Positions 1 to 10,374 of a DNA stretch of 64,000 bases are shown here, in pieces. Made by a program: the position numbers and the translations under genes. The notes under the pieces were generated by a model. The model did not search any database. It was not told the DNA's origin and saw nothing but the letters and a program-made list of their open reading frames with translations. This DNA is from Atriophallophorus winterbourni (taxonomy: Eukaryota; Platyhelminthes; Trematoda; Plagiorchiida; Microphallidae), in NCBI GenBank assembly GCA_013407085.1, contig JACCGJ010008729.1:43480-107479 (forward strand), in the 5' to 3' direction. Each line of letters begins with the position of its first letter. Positions within the stretch are counted from its first letter, which is position 1.

Positions 1-1255
1 CAAGGTGATTCTAGATGAAACGTTTGAAAGTTTATAAATGACCACTTTTGTTATTGCTCACATCTCCCGCTCCACTTTTCGGATGAGCGGAAACGACAAA
101 GTTGAACATTCACAACAAATTCCATTTGCGAAGAAAACGAGCGGAATCAAAGTATTGTACACCCCCTGTGATCATAAATGATGCTTGATGCTATTAAGTC
201 AAGATATCACCAAATATCGACTGAACATTCATTCAAACATAGGACAAAAGATTCCAGGCAACCAAGGCAACGCCTGTAGCCAATGGGAAAAGTGGATTGG
301 GCAAGAAAACAAGTTTGCAAGTGATCGATATTGACAATATTGTCCGTCTGCTCCGACAACCGTTAGTACAGGAGCAAGCTTAACAAAGCTCAATTGTAGA
401 CACAATATATTTTATTTGGCTGGATTCCCCAAAAACACAGCGTTGAGGACTAATCGCGTCAGGCAAAATTTCACGTAGTATTATAACCTACTCCCGTAGG
501 TTGGAGTCCTGTCTTGTTAACCAGAAGACACATTGAGAAAAGCGAGTCAGGGAGGCTACGAATCGCGAGTAGGCGATTTTACCGTTTGAGATGTGGAGCT
601 GTTTAATCCGAACTCGAGAAGTGTGAGCACAAACTAAATGACGAGAAAATACATGACAACTTACCAATATTTGCAGCCGTGAGATTGGAGGACAGCATTC
701 AAAACTAAATACTTTTCAACAATAAAATGTAGTTTCAAGAAGTACCTTAGATTTGGATGGAAACGTGTGTCGGGACAAGAATGAATCAAAGGAATTTAAA
801 TTCAGTGAAACAACTGGATGAGAAGAGCTTTAATTTCCGAAAGAAAATCCAACAGAAAATCTCATTCGAAAGTAGCGGTGTTGAGGCCACAATTTCTAAA
901 CGAAAGAACCATTCTAGGTAAGGGATCAAATGGTTCATGGTACGAAGTACGCTGGGGAAAGGTTCCCGTAAGCGTAATCACAGAAACTGAAAAGCCAACT
1001 TTGTAAATCGTACTTAAACCCGGATTATAGTTTATAATTTCGAGGTCTGATAGGCTGTTCACTGTCGACGGTATCAATACATATTTTAATTTTTTTTACA
1101 GACCAGCGAGATCGGTGTTCATCACTAAATTCTTGAATAAAAGTCGATAAGTGGTTGAGGTTGACTTACTGAATAGGGTGCTTTAACAATTACTTGCCTG
1201 ATGATTACCAATACACAGTTCACACACGAGTCTAGCTGAAAATTAAGGTTGTGTA
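1..1255. other. No recognisable feature
   Basis: Only short random-looking open frames are present. I see no similarity to the repeat families found elsewhere in the window and no protein domain. Confidence 0.5.
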
Positions 1256-1536
1256 TGCAAAGAAATTTGAGTGCAATCGGTTAGAGCACGTTTTTGGGTA
1301 ACGTTTCACTTCTGACACAGAAGCTTCGTCAGACCAACGGTGATAGCCAGGACAGGGAACATGATTAAGTAGTAGTCAACCCCCCACCACTTATTTGACC
1401 TTACCGCTAAACAGCCTATAGTACACCCACGGTGTGTCACGTCTCATAGGCATGATCAGGATTTACCTACTAGTGTATCCGCATCAATCTAATACAAGTG
1501 AACACGGTCAAGGTCAGTTGACACAGCGGCCCACAT
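1256..1536 (-). repeat. R5 repeat: 3' end of a Penelope-like element (copy 1)
   Basis: This stretch matches 55435-55727 along its whole length at high identity, in the same orientation. At 55.4 kb the same sequence lies directly downstream, on the minus strand, of a Penelope-type GIY-YIG coding region. I therefore read both as the 3' untranslated end of a Penelope-like element. This copy has no GIY-YIG frame beside it, so it is probably a 5'-truncated insertion. The match to 55.4 kb is seen directly; the assignment to Penelope is inference. Confidence 0.6.
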
Positions 1537-2411
1537 GCGTGAGGTTGGGTATATTCCCTGAAATGTGCACCTTTGGCAGAATTCGAGCATGGCCCGCCCG
1601 ATTGAAAAGCGGATTCCAATCGGATCAATGTACACAAACCGAACTAGTTCCAAACAGACTGATTCCAGGTACACAGATTACTACGTATAAAATCATGAAC
1701 CTGGATTTAGAAAAAGCCGAGGCTGCAAAAAGGTTGAAGTACTGTCACGCTGCTAAGGGCTAAAGGGATACAGAAACATGAGAGTGGCAGCGAGACTCCA
1801 GGGTGCTACCGTGTGCAGCTAAGTACGGTTGGCAAATCAATTTGGTGATGGTGTTACGTTGACAGCACAGAAGTACTGCACTATTAAAGGATTACCATCC
1901 AGTGTGATGTTTGTTGTGTTCAATTCCTTTATACCAGAGAATACGTTATTTAAAAATATTCAAAGTTTTAGCTCAAGACTAATTTTGAAACAACAAATTA
2001 AATTCATATTTCGCATAAAATACTATTCGCTGAACATGCACATAACACACCAACGAGATAAATTTGACGGAAATTTATCAAGAAAAAGTTGTTTTAGCAA
2101 AATATGATGACGCCAACAGTATGCAGGATATTTGATGTGAAGACGTTCTGAAGGAGAATATGATGAAGTTTAATTCAGTTTCGAAAAGGAATCAACGCAC
2201 ATGCGAAAGTTAAACCATTTGCCAATACAATTTGAGAGACTGTGCCTTTCTGGAACATTGATAGAATACAGTCTCAAGTAGAGTTGTCAAAACTTGAGGG
2301 TCGCTTGTGGGTAATGACTTCTAGCACAACGGTTAAGCATGTATAAAGCCGTTGCCACGTTTTGAATTTAGATCCGGTTTAGGAGACGATTTCGATGCAC
2401 CTGTTGGATGC
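1537..2411. other. No recognisable feature
   Basis: AT-rich intergenic sequence. Short open frames here show no known domain and no repeat match that I could see. Confidence 0.4.
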
Positions 2412-2522
2412 ACGAATATGAATGAATGAAAGCACAAGCCTGATCTAGGCAACGTGCCGAACAGTCAGAGACTGCACGTGGGCTGATGTACTGTAAGGTT
2501 GCCCAGGCCAAGACAGATATGA
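2412..2522 (-). repeat. R1 SINE, 5'-truncated copy
   Basis: Contains the R1 3' module (the CAGTC-AGA-GACTG hairpin and the GGTTGCCCAGGCC core as read on the plus strand). It ends in an ATTC-type tail (AATGAATGAA on the plus strand). It directly abuts an RTE-like 3' end on the same strand. Confidence 0.7.
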
Positions 2523-2544
2523 CATTCATCCAGCTGGATGAATG
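2523..2544. repeat. 22-bp perfect palindrome
   Basis: The sequence centred on CCAGCTGG reads identically on both strands over 22 bases. It sits exactly between the R1 copy and the end of the RTE-like fragment and is built from the ATTC-type tail units of these elements. Confidence 0.8.
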
Positions 2545-2745
2545 AATTAGAGTTAGCGATATGAAAACAACTCTGTTGTTGTTAGCCTCCGTCGGTCGAT
2601 GTCGACCATGGATGTACATCACAATCGCATGAATTTCGTGTTTTACAGCTTTTTGAATGACTTAACAGTCCGATTCGGGAGGAACAATCTCTCCCACAGC
2701 GCTTGCAACGACCCGATATGAATAACATAACCGAACAACCCAAAC
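2545..2745 (-). mobile_element. RTE-like LINE 3' end with zinc-knuckle remnant
   Basis: On the minus strand this matches 52300-52460 and contains the end of a LINE polyprotein with a Cys-rich motif of the form C-x2[11 protein letters not shown] followed by His and Cys. The same motif follows an RTE-type C-terminal domain at 52.0-52.4 kb. Only the last part of the element remains and the frame is broken. Confidence 0.6.
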
Positions 2746-2977
2746 GTCAGTATGCCTTGTTGAGTTCATGATTTGTGTTTCCAATTATTCACGACATGCA
2801 CCATATAGTCGTCCAGTGCACGTTGGCGAAGTTACTGCCATATTGATAAGGGGTAGACACTTATCGGGCAGAAGTTAGTCAATAGGCATTACATATCCAT
2901 GATCAACATTAATTGAAGGAAGCCAACAACATATACAACTAAAACTCTATAAAATACGACGAAGGACAGGTATAAAT

Positions 2978-3135
2978 TCGCTTAAACTGAAGCGACAAGG
3001 CAAATGAAGCGACAAGGCAAATAAAGTTATGGTGGAACCAGAATCAGCGGTAGAATTTCTACTTGTCGCTTAAACTGAAGCGACAAGGCAAATAAAGTTA
3101 TGGTGGAACCAGAATCAGCGGTAGAATTTCTACTG
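2978..3135. repeat. Recent tandem duplication, about 70-bp unit
   Basis: A unit beginning TCGCTTAAACTGAAGCGACA is present twice back to back (from 2978 and from 3066) and is essentially identical. The first unit contains an additional 17-bp internal duplication of GAAGCGACAAGGCAAAT. The lack of divergence suggests a recent event. Confidence 0.9.
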
Positions 3136-3809
3136 AGTATGTAAAGCCAAACAAAAATGGAAAAAATTAAGCAAAATATTTTTCGCGCTTCAATTTCAGA
3201 CACGGCGGTGTTAACTCACCCGACATTTGTAATTCTGTCAGTAATTTGCGGTCTTCAATGTGAGCGGAGTTGTGTAGATCCGAGAAACATCCCAGGGGGT
3301 GTTGCCAGGATAAAATTTGACGAAGAAGATTGAACGATGCAAATTGAAAGTAACCAGCGCTTCCACAAATGGATACTAAAAGAAAAAAGAAATCATTGGA
3401 GTTAAGTAAATGGAAGAATTACGATGCCTTGGACATCAGCTCAGGGCGGTGAAGCTAAACTGCACATATGCGCCTCAGGCGAGGTTTCGAGTACTCGTGG
3501 AACACAATTGCTAATTGTGCTCGAAATCGATACCTTCATCACCCCCGGGCTTGTAATCATTGCCGGTGATTGTCGAGCACGCGAATGCGAGAGACACTCC
3601 ACCTACAGTGGACGGCATTGTAATATCCGTAATATTTCGAGCTGCTAGAATAGCATGTAAGCAGCAAAGCTAACAATAGCTCGACTTCATAATGCGTTTT
3701 CAAACATTTGACATCGTGGTGAAATAAAACCCGTTTCGATAATCGGTGTTTGCGCACCATCACTGGAGTGTGTTGGCATTATAAGTTACGTAAGGCATTT
3801 ATCTTTAAT
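3136..3809. other. No recognisable feature
   Basis: No domain, repeat family or splice-supported exon is seen. A 74-codon plus-strand frame at 3424-3648 has no recognisable similarity. Confidence 0.4.
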
Positions 3810-4035
3810 GTATGTATGAGATTACAAACTTGATCCAGAGAAAGTGCCACACAGTCACGGACTGCACTTGGGCTAAGATAATGTCAGGTTGCATAGGCCT
3901 AGGCACATGTAAGGAAAAACACCAGTGAGACTCCACCCCGTGTTTATATGTACACAGAATCGGTGGCAAATCAGTTTAGTACGGTGTTACCTACGAAATA
4001 CTGAAGCACTGCACGATGGCACATTCCTGCAGAAC
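3810..4035 (-). repeat. R1 SINE, near full length, diverged
   Basis: Reads colinearly with the R1 consensus from its GTATGTATGA tail through the 3' module to the ACTGCACGATGGCACAT end. It carries many point changes, so it is an older copy. Confidence 0.8.
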
Positions 4036-4279
4036 TTGCGTTGTGCACAATAGAATCTTTGGGAGCGACATAGATAAACAAAAACAAGTTAGCACGCATA
4101 GATGTAAATGGTCAACTCATCATTTTCCTAACGCGGTTTTTAGCTAGATTCTGAGTTGGTTTTGACAGGTAAATTAACTACATTTTGGGCGCACCATCTC
4201 CCAGGTTGTGGTCAGAAAGATCCTAATTCCCAATGGCTCCTTACTCTCAGGGATATCAGAAAAATCGTATTCAGCGGCA

Positions 4280-4450
4280 ATCATTCTCAGTCTTCGAATA
4301 ATCATCTATCTTGTCAAGTGGAAGGGCAAGAACCGCTTGTTATGACGAGTGAAAAAAGAAAGCTGTCATGCTGATGTCGCTGTACTCGTTCACGATACCT
4401 GATCGAATGCATGTTTGATTCCAGCGGTAGGCACCATAGTCCAGTGTGTC
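4280..4450 (+). repeat. R3 repeat fragment
   Basis: Shares the blocks CTTGTTATGA, CATGCTGATGTCGCTGTACT, CGTTCACGA and GAATGCATGTTT with the full R3 copies at 43.96 and 53.39 kb, in the same order and orientation. The rest of the repeat is lost. Confidence 0.65.
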
Positions 4451-5204
4451 TGCGCATAATCTTCTACAGGTTCAGAAGCTTTTTAGGTCTGTTATAATCG
4501 ATGAATAGTCGATGTTGCAGCAGAGACAGTCATTGCGCTCTAACAATCTTTGCGTTGTTCTTAGCCCAACTGACAGAAAAACAGAACAAGACCGGAATGG
4601 AACGTTGATCGGGAGTCCAAGGTCCAAGCGTCCAGTGAGTGCATTAGACCGTGGACATGGTTTGTTTTTTATATGGCAACAACAGAGTTAACGTGTGAGG
4701 GTACAGAATAATCGTGGGAAAGAGCATAGTGGGAATGATGGAAGTTCGTTGTCATGGGCGAGTCAGACAATTTGAATGTAGTGAAGATGGGGATTTGTTG
4801 CCAAGGCACAGCAAGGCTCACCCAACAGCAATTTCTTTCCGTTTTGAACTTCAGTCAATTAGGTAATCCGGCTTCTTTAATTCGTTAGGAGGGTACCCAG
4901 CTAACAAGACCCCGCCATTATCCATCTCTCTAGGCTTTTGACATGTCATGGCTGTCCATCATGGTGATGATGAATAATGCTTAGGTAGGAAATAGGAATG
5001 CATAACCTTTGACAGATAAGCAAACCGAAAAAAGGAGCGCTTCAACAATATTTTATTATACCATTGCTGGGTTGTAAATGTACATTCACATGAGGCGCAT
5101 TAAGGGGCATAGGAGTACGCAGCATGACAGCTGATTTATTATAATCCTACCTTATTGAAGTTCAATACTCTAGTGTGTGCGTGTTTTTACAACTAGGTAG
5201 TCTG
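4451..5204. other. No recognisable feature
   Basis: Lies downstream of the C16orf89-like exons on the minus strand and could hold its 3' exons, but I could not identify any with confidence. A weak R3 3'-end-like patch is seen near 4940-4985. Confidence 0.35.
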
Positions 5205-5447
5205 GTATGATGGTATGAAAGCACAAGCCTGATCCAGGCAAAGTGCCGCACAGTCAGAGACTGCATGTGGGCTAAGATACTGTCAGGTTGCCCAGGCTTA
5301 GACAGGTATGAGGAAGAAAAAAGAACAGGAAATGGTAGTGAGACTCCAACCCGTTTCACCATGCAGCTCACTACCTCTGACCAATCAATTTAGCACGGTG
5401 TTAGCCGCACAGCACAAAGTACTGCACAATTGCACATCCGTGCACAG
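5205..5447 (-). repeat. R1 SINE, full length
   Basis: About 243 bp from the GGTATG tail to the CACATCCGTGCAC end, flanked by a short direct repeat AGTCTG (5199-5204 and 5448-5453). It lies in the intron after the second C16orf89-like exon. Confidence 0.85.
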
Positions 5448-5499
5448 AGTCTGAGCAAGCAATGTGGATGTGCATTGTGTTTGAATGAATTTCACATAC

Positions 5500-6341
5500 T
5501 TTGTTCCAGCATGAGATCCTTGTCCAGAAGTTTCATTTTGGGATTAAGGAGAATTTTGGAAAATTCCTGAAACGCTGAGGTGCACAGAAACACTTCCAGT
5601 GATGCGAGACTATGAGCGCTTTTGACGAGAAATGCATTCACAGAGGAAACACAATCAATCTGCCAAAAAGAATCAGAGTTTACGAAGAGAATTTACTTTT
5701 TTCAATACTGATAAAATGAGGATTTGATGCATCAACTGATAGCCAATTAAATCGGTTCTGCGTAGATATCTAGCGCACGAATCCGGTAATTGGCATTGTT
5801 TTTTCCCATCAGTTTGGACGATTAATTCAGCAAGACAATTATCGCTGACCTCTTCCGTTAAATCATCAGCGGAATCCCCGAAATCATCAATAATGTTTGA
5901 ATCGTACAGCACGCTTGCATAGTTTGGTTTCCAGTTAAGCTGGAACAGCTTGCCCATCTTACTAAAGTAGGAAGTATTTCGATTTCTCAAAGAATGAAGA
6001 GCTTGGGGTAAAAATCCGTTTATTTGTTTCAACTTGTTTTCCAAATCTGAATGCACTTTGTTGAAAACGGTAGTGCCGATGAGAAAGTGACTTTCGACAA
6101 GTGCATTAATGTGATCTATTATCAATAAGTAAAAAGCGAAAACGAATTGCCTACTTTGCAGAATATGAAGCCCATAGATGCCATCGAAGTTGAAGTTTTG
6201 GTGATTCAATTGGTAGTAAGAGATTAACTTGTCGACTGCAAACAACAACTGGTCAAACATGGAACGCAACACATTTTCAGAATTCGCATATTCGGTATGC
6301 AAAGAAAACAAGAACAGACACAGGACAAAGGCGTAGATAGT
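5500..6341 (-). CDS. C16orf89: DUF4735 / C16orf89-like secreted protein, two internal exons
   Basis: Two exons on the minus strand, 6341-5697 (645 nt, 215 codons) and 5659-5500 (160 nt), are separated by a 37-nt intron with GT and AG ends. The first exon opens with a hydrophobic run (IYAFVLCLFLFSL) like a signal peptide, and its start codon must be in an earlier exon. Similarity to human C16orf89 is seen at the DGIYGLHIL segment (human DGMVGVRVL), the acidic SDNCLAELI segment (human SDVCLVQLL), the GYQLMHQILIL segment (human GYCLSHQLLFF), and, in the second exon, DKDLMLEQSM (human TRDIFMENIM). The human protein is a secreted, thyroid-enriched protein of unknown function, so no reaction can be assigned. 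The 5' exon and the C-terminal exons were not found. Identification rests on remembered family sequence; the exon structure is seen directly. Confidence 0.75.
5660..5696 (-). other. 37-nt mini-intron of the C16orf89-like gene
   Basis: Minus-strand donor GTAAAT at 5696 and acceptor TTGGCAG ending at 5660. Reading through it leads to a stop within a few codons and shifts the frame. Removing it joins two phase-0 exons that both match the family. Confidence 0.75.
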
Positions 6342-6709
6342 CTGAAATGAAAATAAAAGAGATGAATCGATTTAAAAATAGAAATGTACATTGTTGATTG
6401 AGTTAGTAGTTAAGGGATCACAGCTATAAAAACGGGTAAGTGCTGTAGAATCTAATAGACTGTGTGTAGACTAAGATACCTTCATAATCATGGACAACAC
6501 TACACCCGTAGCTAATAACGGGTACATGACCACCATAAAACTACGACAAGAAAAACCGTAGAGATAGGAAAGGGGAGACCTGAAAAAATACTGAAGATTG
6601 AGCATGGAAGCACGCCTCGAATCAAGCATGCATTCAACCACGTGCTTTGAAACAGTAGAGCGATAACAACACGGGATAAACCGTCAGATTTCAAGTTCAA
6701 GTTGCACAT
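6342..6709. other. Region upstream of the C16orf89-like exon
   Basis: Begins with a pyrimidine-rich acceptor on the minus strand (TTTCATTTCAG) at 6342-6352. The expected exon with the start codon was not recognised in this stretch or further upstream. Confidence 0.4.
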
Positions 6710-6888
6710 GGCTGAAGGTGGCTAAAAGCCAATCACGCGCCCAGATTTCATTCGACGGTATGCGGTTGAGCACCCGGCACTTCGATATCGAGTATACAGT
6801 TCGTACTTTTCACACGTTCTTGTTTCCGGATATCTGGAAAGTAAGGTAGAGGTTCTCTTCACCAGCACGGTGAGAGGTCATCTATTCA
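6710..6888 (+). repeat. R4 repeat copy
   Basis: Shares the order GCCAATC, GCCCAGATTTC, GAGCACCC and the terminal hairpin CTTCACCAGCACGGTGAGAG with the other R4 copies. The orientation given is that of the hairpin end at the right. Confidence 0.65.
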
Positions 6889-6910
6889 GGAAACAATGCA
6901 ACAATATACG

Positions 6911-7025
6911 TGATGTATGAAATCCCTAGCTTAATCGAGGCAAAGTGCAGCAAAGTCATAGACTGCATGTGGGCTAAGATGCTGTCAGGTTGCCCAGGAG
7001 TAGAGAGATATGAGAAGGAAAATGG
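6911..7025 (-). repeat. R1 SINE, truncated copy
   Basis: Carries the ATGTATGA tail and the complete 3' module. Only about the 3' half of the family (in sense) is present. Confidence 0.75.
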
Positions 7026-7039
7026 AACAACGTTTTTTT

Positions 7040-7965
7040 AAAGTTTTCATTATACAATGTGTAGAAATAGTGTAGGTCATTGGGCGTCTAATTCCCTCTT
7101 AAAGCTTTACACGTTGGGGAGATTTACTAAACCATATGGGATCTTATTCCAGGAGTTGACCACACAGTTGCTGAAAAAGTGCTCACGTACCAGCTACCTA
7201 GGTCTACCCCTTATACATGTTTTACGGGCAAGTTTAAGGAGTCCAATAATATTATCACCCGTTAGACCCTTTAGAATTTTAAAAGCTTTTATTGGGTCGC
7301 CTCGCAGCCGCTGTCTTTTTAGTGAGAACAGATTGAGGTCCTTGAGTCTAGACTCATAGATTTTACATGTCTGACCTCCAAACACGCTAGTCACGAGACC
7401 CTTTCCAGACATGCGATAACTTTTTTTAAGTAAGGTACCCAGAATTGAACACAGTATTCCAAATAAAGTCGCACGACTACTTTGTATAAGGGAATGAAGC
7501 TAGAAGGTTTTCGAAATGACAACGCTGAGCGCAGTCTGAACAATTCTCTGCGAGCCTTGTTTGCCTCTTCGGCATATTGAGTAAACCACTTAAAATCTCC
7601 TGTTATAGTAATACCGAGATCCTTCACTTTCTGAACAGCAGCTATTCTGATAGTTCCCTTGCCGACTTCTAGTTGTGTTGTCGCCAAATCAGTCGTCAGA
7701 ACGCAAGTCTTCCATAAGTTTAGTGGCAAGTCCCGTCTTTGTCCATTCGATTACTTTTTCTAAAGCGTATCTCCACTGTCGGTTCCTGGGATCTTAACAT
7801 CATCAGCAAACAGGAAGTAACGTGAACTCAAGCAGGCTGCTACAAAAATAAGAAAAAGTAGTGGACCAAGCACTGAGCCTTGAGGTACTCCACTGAGTAT
7901 CACCTATTCCTCCGAGCACAACACTAAAATTCTAACATAGTACGATTGGTTAAGAAGCTGCCTAA
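7040..7965 (-). pseudogene. CR1-like LINE reverse transcriptase, C-terminal fragment
   Basis: On the minus strand, successive frames carry SGVPQGSVLGPLLFLIF, a FADD box, VKDLGITI, YLEYCVQFW and the C-terminal LFSLKRQRLRGDPIKAFKILKGL signature of CR1-type reverse transcriptases. At least one frame change near 7395-7410 and another near 7735 break the reading frame. It belongs to the same broad clade as the copies at 10.4, 13.3, 27.2 and 29 kb. Confidence 0.8.
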
Positions 7966-7994
7966 CTGTCTGGCTGTAATTCACCTGTGACGAA

Positions 7995-8400
7995 ACTCAT
8001 CCTTAGCTTGTGCAAATACAATGGCGCCACTGACTTCGGTTTGTAGCCATATCGCGTAAGGTTTCCAGCCAACTATTTGGTGGAGCTTTTGGACCCCACC
8101 CAGGCAAACGAAATCGCTTAACTGAGCCTAGCGCTACGGTGAGTTTCTTCATCCCAACGCGCCACGTTATGAACTGGCCACCCGATCGATTCTCCCAGCT
8201 TCTGCCAGGCTCTGCGAATAAGGCACGGTCCGGTAAATGATGAGTAGGCATTCTCAAAACATGTCGCAGCCATCGCAAATGAGCAAGCATCAGCATTTCA
8301 CTCAGTCCGTGGCCACCTGGAATTAACACCCGCTTGCAACCATCTATGTTTGTAACACGATGCTGCCACCGAATGCGAGCAATCCCACGCTGATTGCAAG
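7995..8400 (-). pseudogene. RTE-like LINE C-terminal domain fragment
   Basis: Minus-strand frame 8329-8003 reads as the C-terminal region of RTE-type polyproteins: LAHLRWLRHVLRMP, GGQFITWRVGMKKL, RLPGWGPK and WLETLRDMATNRSQWR. It lies between two CR1-like fragments on the same strand and looks inserted between them. Confidence 0.75.
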
Positions 8401-8405
8401 GCTAA

Positions 8406-9110
8406 CTATATTCGCGAGCGGTTGAAGAATAGCTGGATGTATACCGAGTTAGTTTTATCCACCTGCGAAAGAACTGTGGTGACCATTTCCATATTAACCT
8501 CCACAGAGCAAAAGAGAGGTGCGCTGCACTCGTGAGTTTCTAAACGGTTACCTAAATCACGCCGATGAACACTGCAGAAGAATGAATACAAAGCATCGGC
8601 TTTTTCCTGTACAGTCAAAGCCGTGTTGTTATCATCCATCACTAATGTACCTATTTCTTCTCTTAAAGATCGTTTGGATTGAACATAGCCATAAAAACTT
8701 ACAAGTTAATCTTTTCTTTTTGACAAGTCTGGATTTGGAGTCCCTTTTAGCTTTCCTTTGTAACGCAATAGTTGAATTTCTGTTCTGTATTTACTGCAGT
8801 CTAGATCTGTGAGTTCCAGAGAATTTTTAAGCGCTCCAGCTACGGTCACGCCATCTGATAGCCCTGCGAATAGACGCGCTCCATCGGGGGAGTTTTCCTC
8901 GCGTTCAAACTGGTTGTAGAGGAGCAAAACTCTCCTGTAGTTGTAAAAGGTGCCCTCTTATAATATTCCACCTGATTTCTACACTAGGTTCTAATTCGTC
9001 TGGTTCCCAAATTAGATTAATTTTCTTAGTTTGTAGTTGGACGATGTGTATTCTACCAAAGTTACGGAACATCTTCACTTGGTGACTAGGGTGCACTAAA
9101 GCCTAGTGGC
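8406..9110 (-). pseudogene. CR1-like LINE, endonuclease-RT linker fragment
   Basis: Three overlapping minus-strand frames resemble the linker between endonuclease and reverse transcriptase, for example KADALYSFFCSVHRRD, close to KATAFSKFFSSVQRRD at 14.7 kb. Frameshifts separate the pieces. Together with 7040-7965 it is probably one CR1 copy split by the RTE fragment. Confidence 0.6.
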
Positions 9111-9254
9111 GAAAGGTATTTCATCAAATACATATCTCTTTCTCAAGCTTAAGTTAGGAAAATAAATCAAACATGAGACTGTGGTATGTTCCAGCATGCA
9201 GCTCTTTCTGGGTGCCAAATCTATTAAATATGTCTCTCATATCCCTGCATTTCA

Positions 9255-10015
9255 GTTGAATGTGGAAAAAAGTAGTTAAAGGCATAGCTTGTGATGCGTA
9301 CCAGAGATGGGCTCATCCAAAATGCTCTGGCATTCCTGCCAAGCATCACGAAACTTATTGCAAAAATATTTTCCTGGAATGGCTATGTGGGGACTGCAAT
9401 CGAAACGCAAGGGAAGCATTTTTGAGGACCTCTGCCCATAGTATGAACAACGACGTTGTATCACAAAGTACAAATTCTCCGTTGTCATACGCCGAAGTGG
9501 TGCGAGACAAAACAACCCCATCAATAAAACTGGGTCCTGTCCAAAGTACCATCGGCAGCGATAAAAAGCACCACAGGGATGTAAAAAGAACCGTCTAAAG
9601 AAAGCTGTCGCTAAAGATAAGTGTCCAATAAAATCGGAGCAATCTAACTATGTTACTTTAGAAAGGCAAGTTAGTAAGCTTGCTGGACCCAATAGAATGG
9701 CGGAAACGAGGCCAACTCGTACTCTGTTCATTCTAAATAGTGAAGAGCCGCTGATTCGCGAAAGCAAATCCCGGCAGCAAATGGACCGTTCCAGGGTTCA
9801 GGACAGTTGCGCATGGCAGGGCTAATTAATTGCCAGGTAAAAAGAGTCCATCGTGTAGGCCGGTGCAACCCAACTGTTAGTTACGCTCGCCCGATTTTGG
9901 CAGAATTTCTACACCAGCTGGACATGGACACGCTTCTTGCGAAAAGTGCTTGCCTTGAACGCTACACAAATGGACGTTTCAAAGTTGTCCAGGGTACGGG
10001 GCCTCAACTACACGT
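9255..10015 (+). pseudogene. CR1-like LINE ORF1 with PHD-type zinc finger
   Basis: Plus-strand frames encode a Cys/His zinc finger (KGIACDAYQRWAHPKCSGI, then WLCGDC) of the PHD type seen in CR1 ORF1. A segment with LFILNSEEPLIRESKSR follows, equivalent to LVFNGAEPFIKESKSR in the ORF1 at 31.5-32.4 kb. One expected zinc Cys is replaced by Tyr (CDAY for CDAC), and frames break near 9598 and around 9807. Confidence 0.7.
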
Positions 10016-10074
10016 TCATGGAAAGCGTTCAAAAACGCCCATGACAGGCTTGAAAACTCCCATAAAGTTCAGTT

Positions 10075-10315
10075 CAGTTTGCACAGGACAGTATGTGGCT
10101 AACGAGCCAATCGAACGTCCAAAATTTCTTTCGGTGGAAAGCTGCAGAGAAGCACCCATTACTGCCAAAACGTTTTTTCTTTTTGTCTATTTTAAATCTT
10201 CGACGATCACGACGTCAAGAGATTATCCGGATTGTATTTACGGAGCACCGCGTTATAATCGATGCTGAAAAAATAAAAATAAATTTCTCTTCACCAGTAC
10301 GGTGAGAGGTCAGCT
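10075..10315 (+). repeat. R4 repeat copy
   Basis: Starts with GTTCAGTTTGCACAGGACAG and ends with the hairpin CTTCACCAGTACGGTGAGAG followed by GTCAGCT. This is one of the most complete R4 copies. Confidence 0.8.
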
Positions 10316-10374
10316 AAAGAAGAGTTAGGCATTTAAAAAACAGAAATCTAGCATTTACTTTATTTACCAGACAA

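Noticed and set aside
7057..7359. Plus-strand 100-codon frame
   Set aside because: It is the antisense shadow of the minus-strand CR1 reverse transcriptase C-terminal region.
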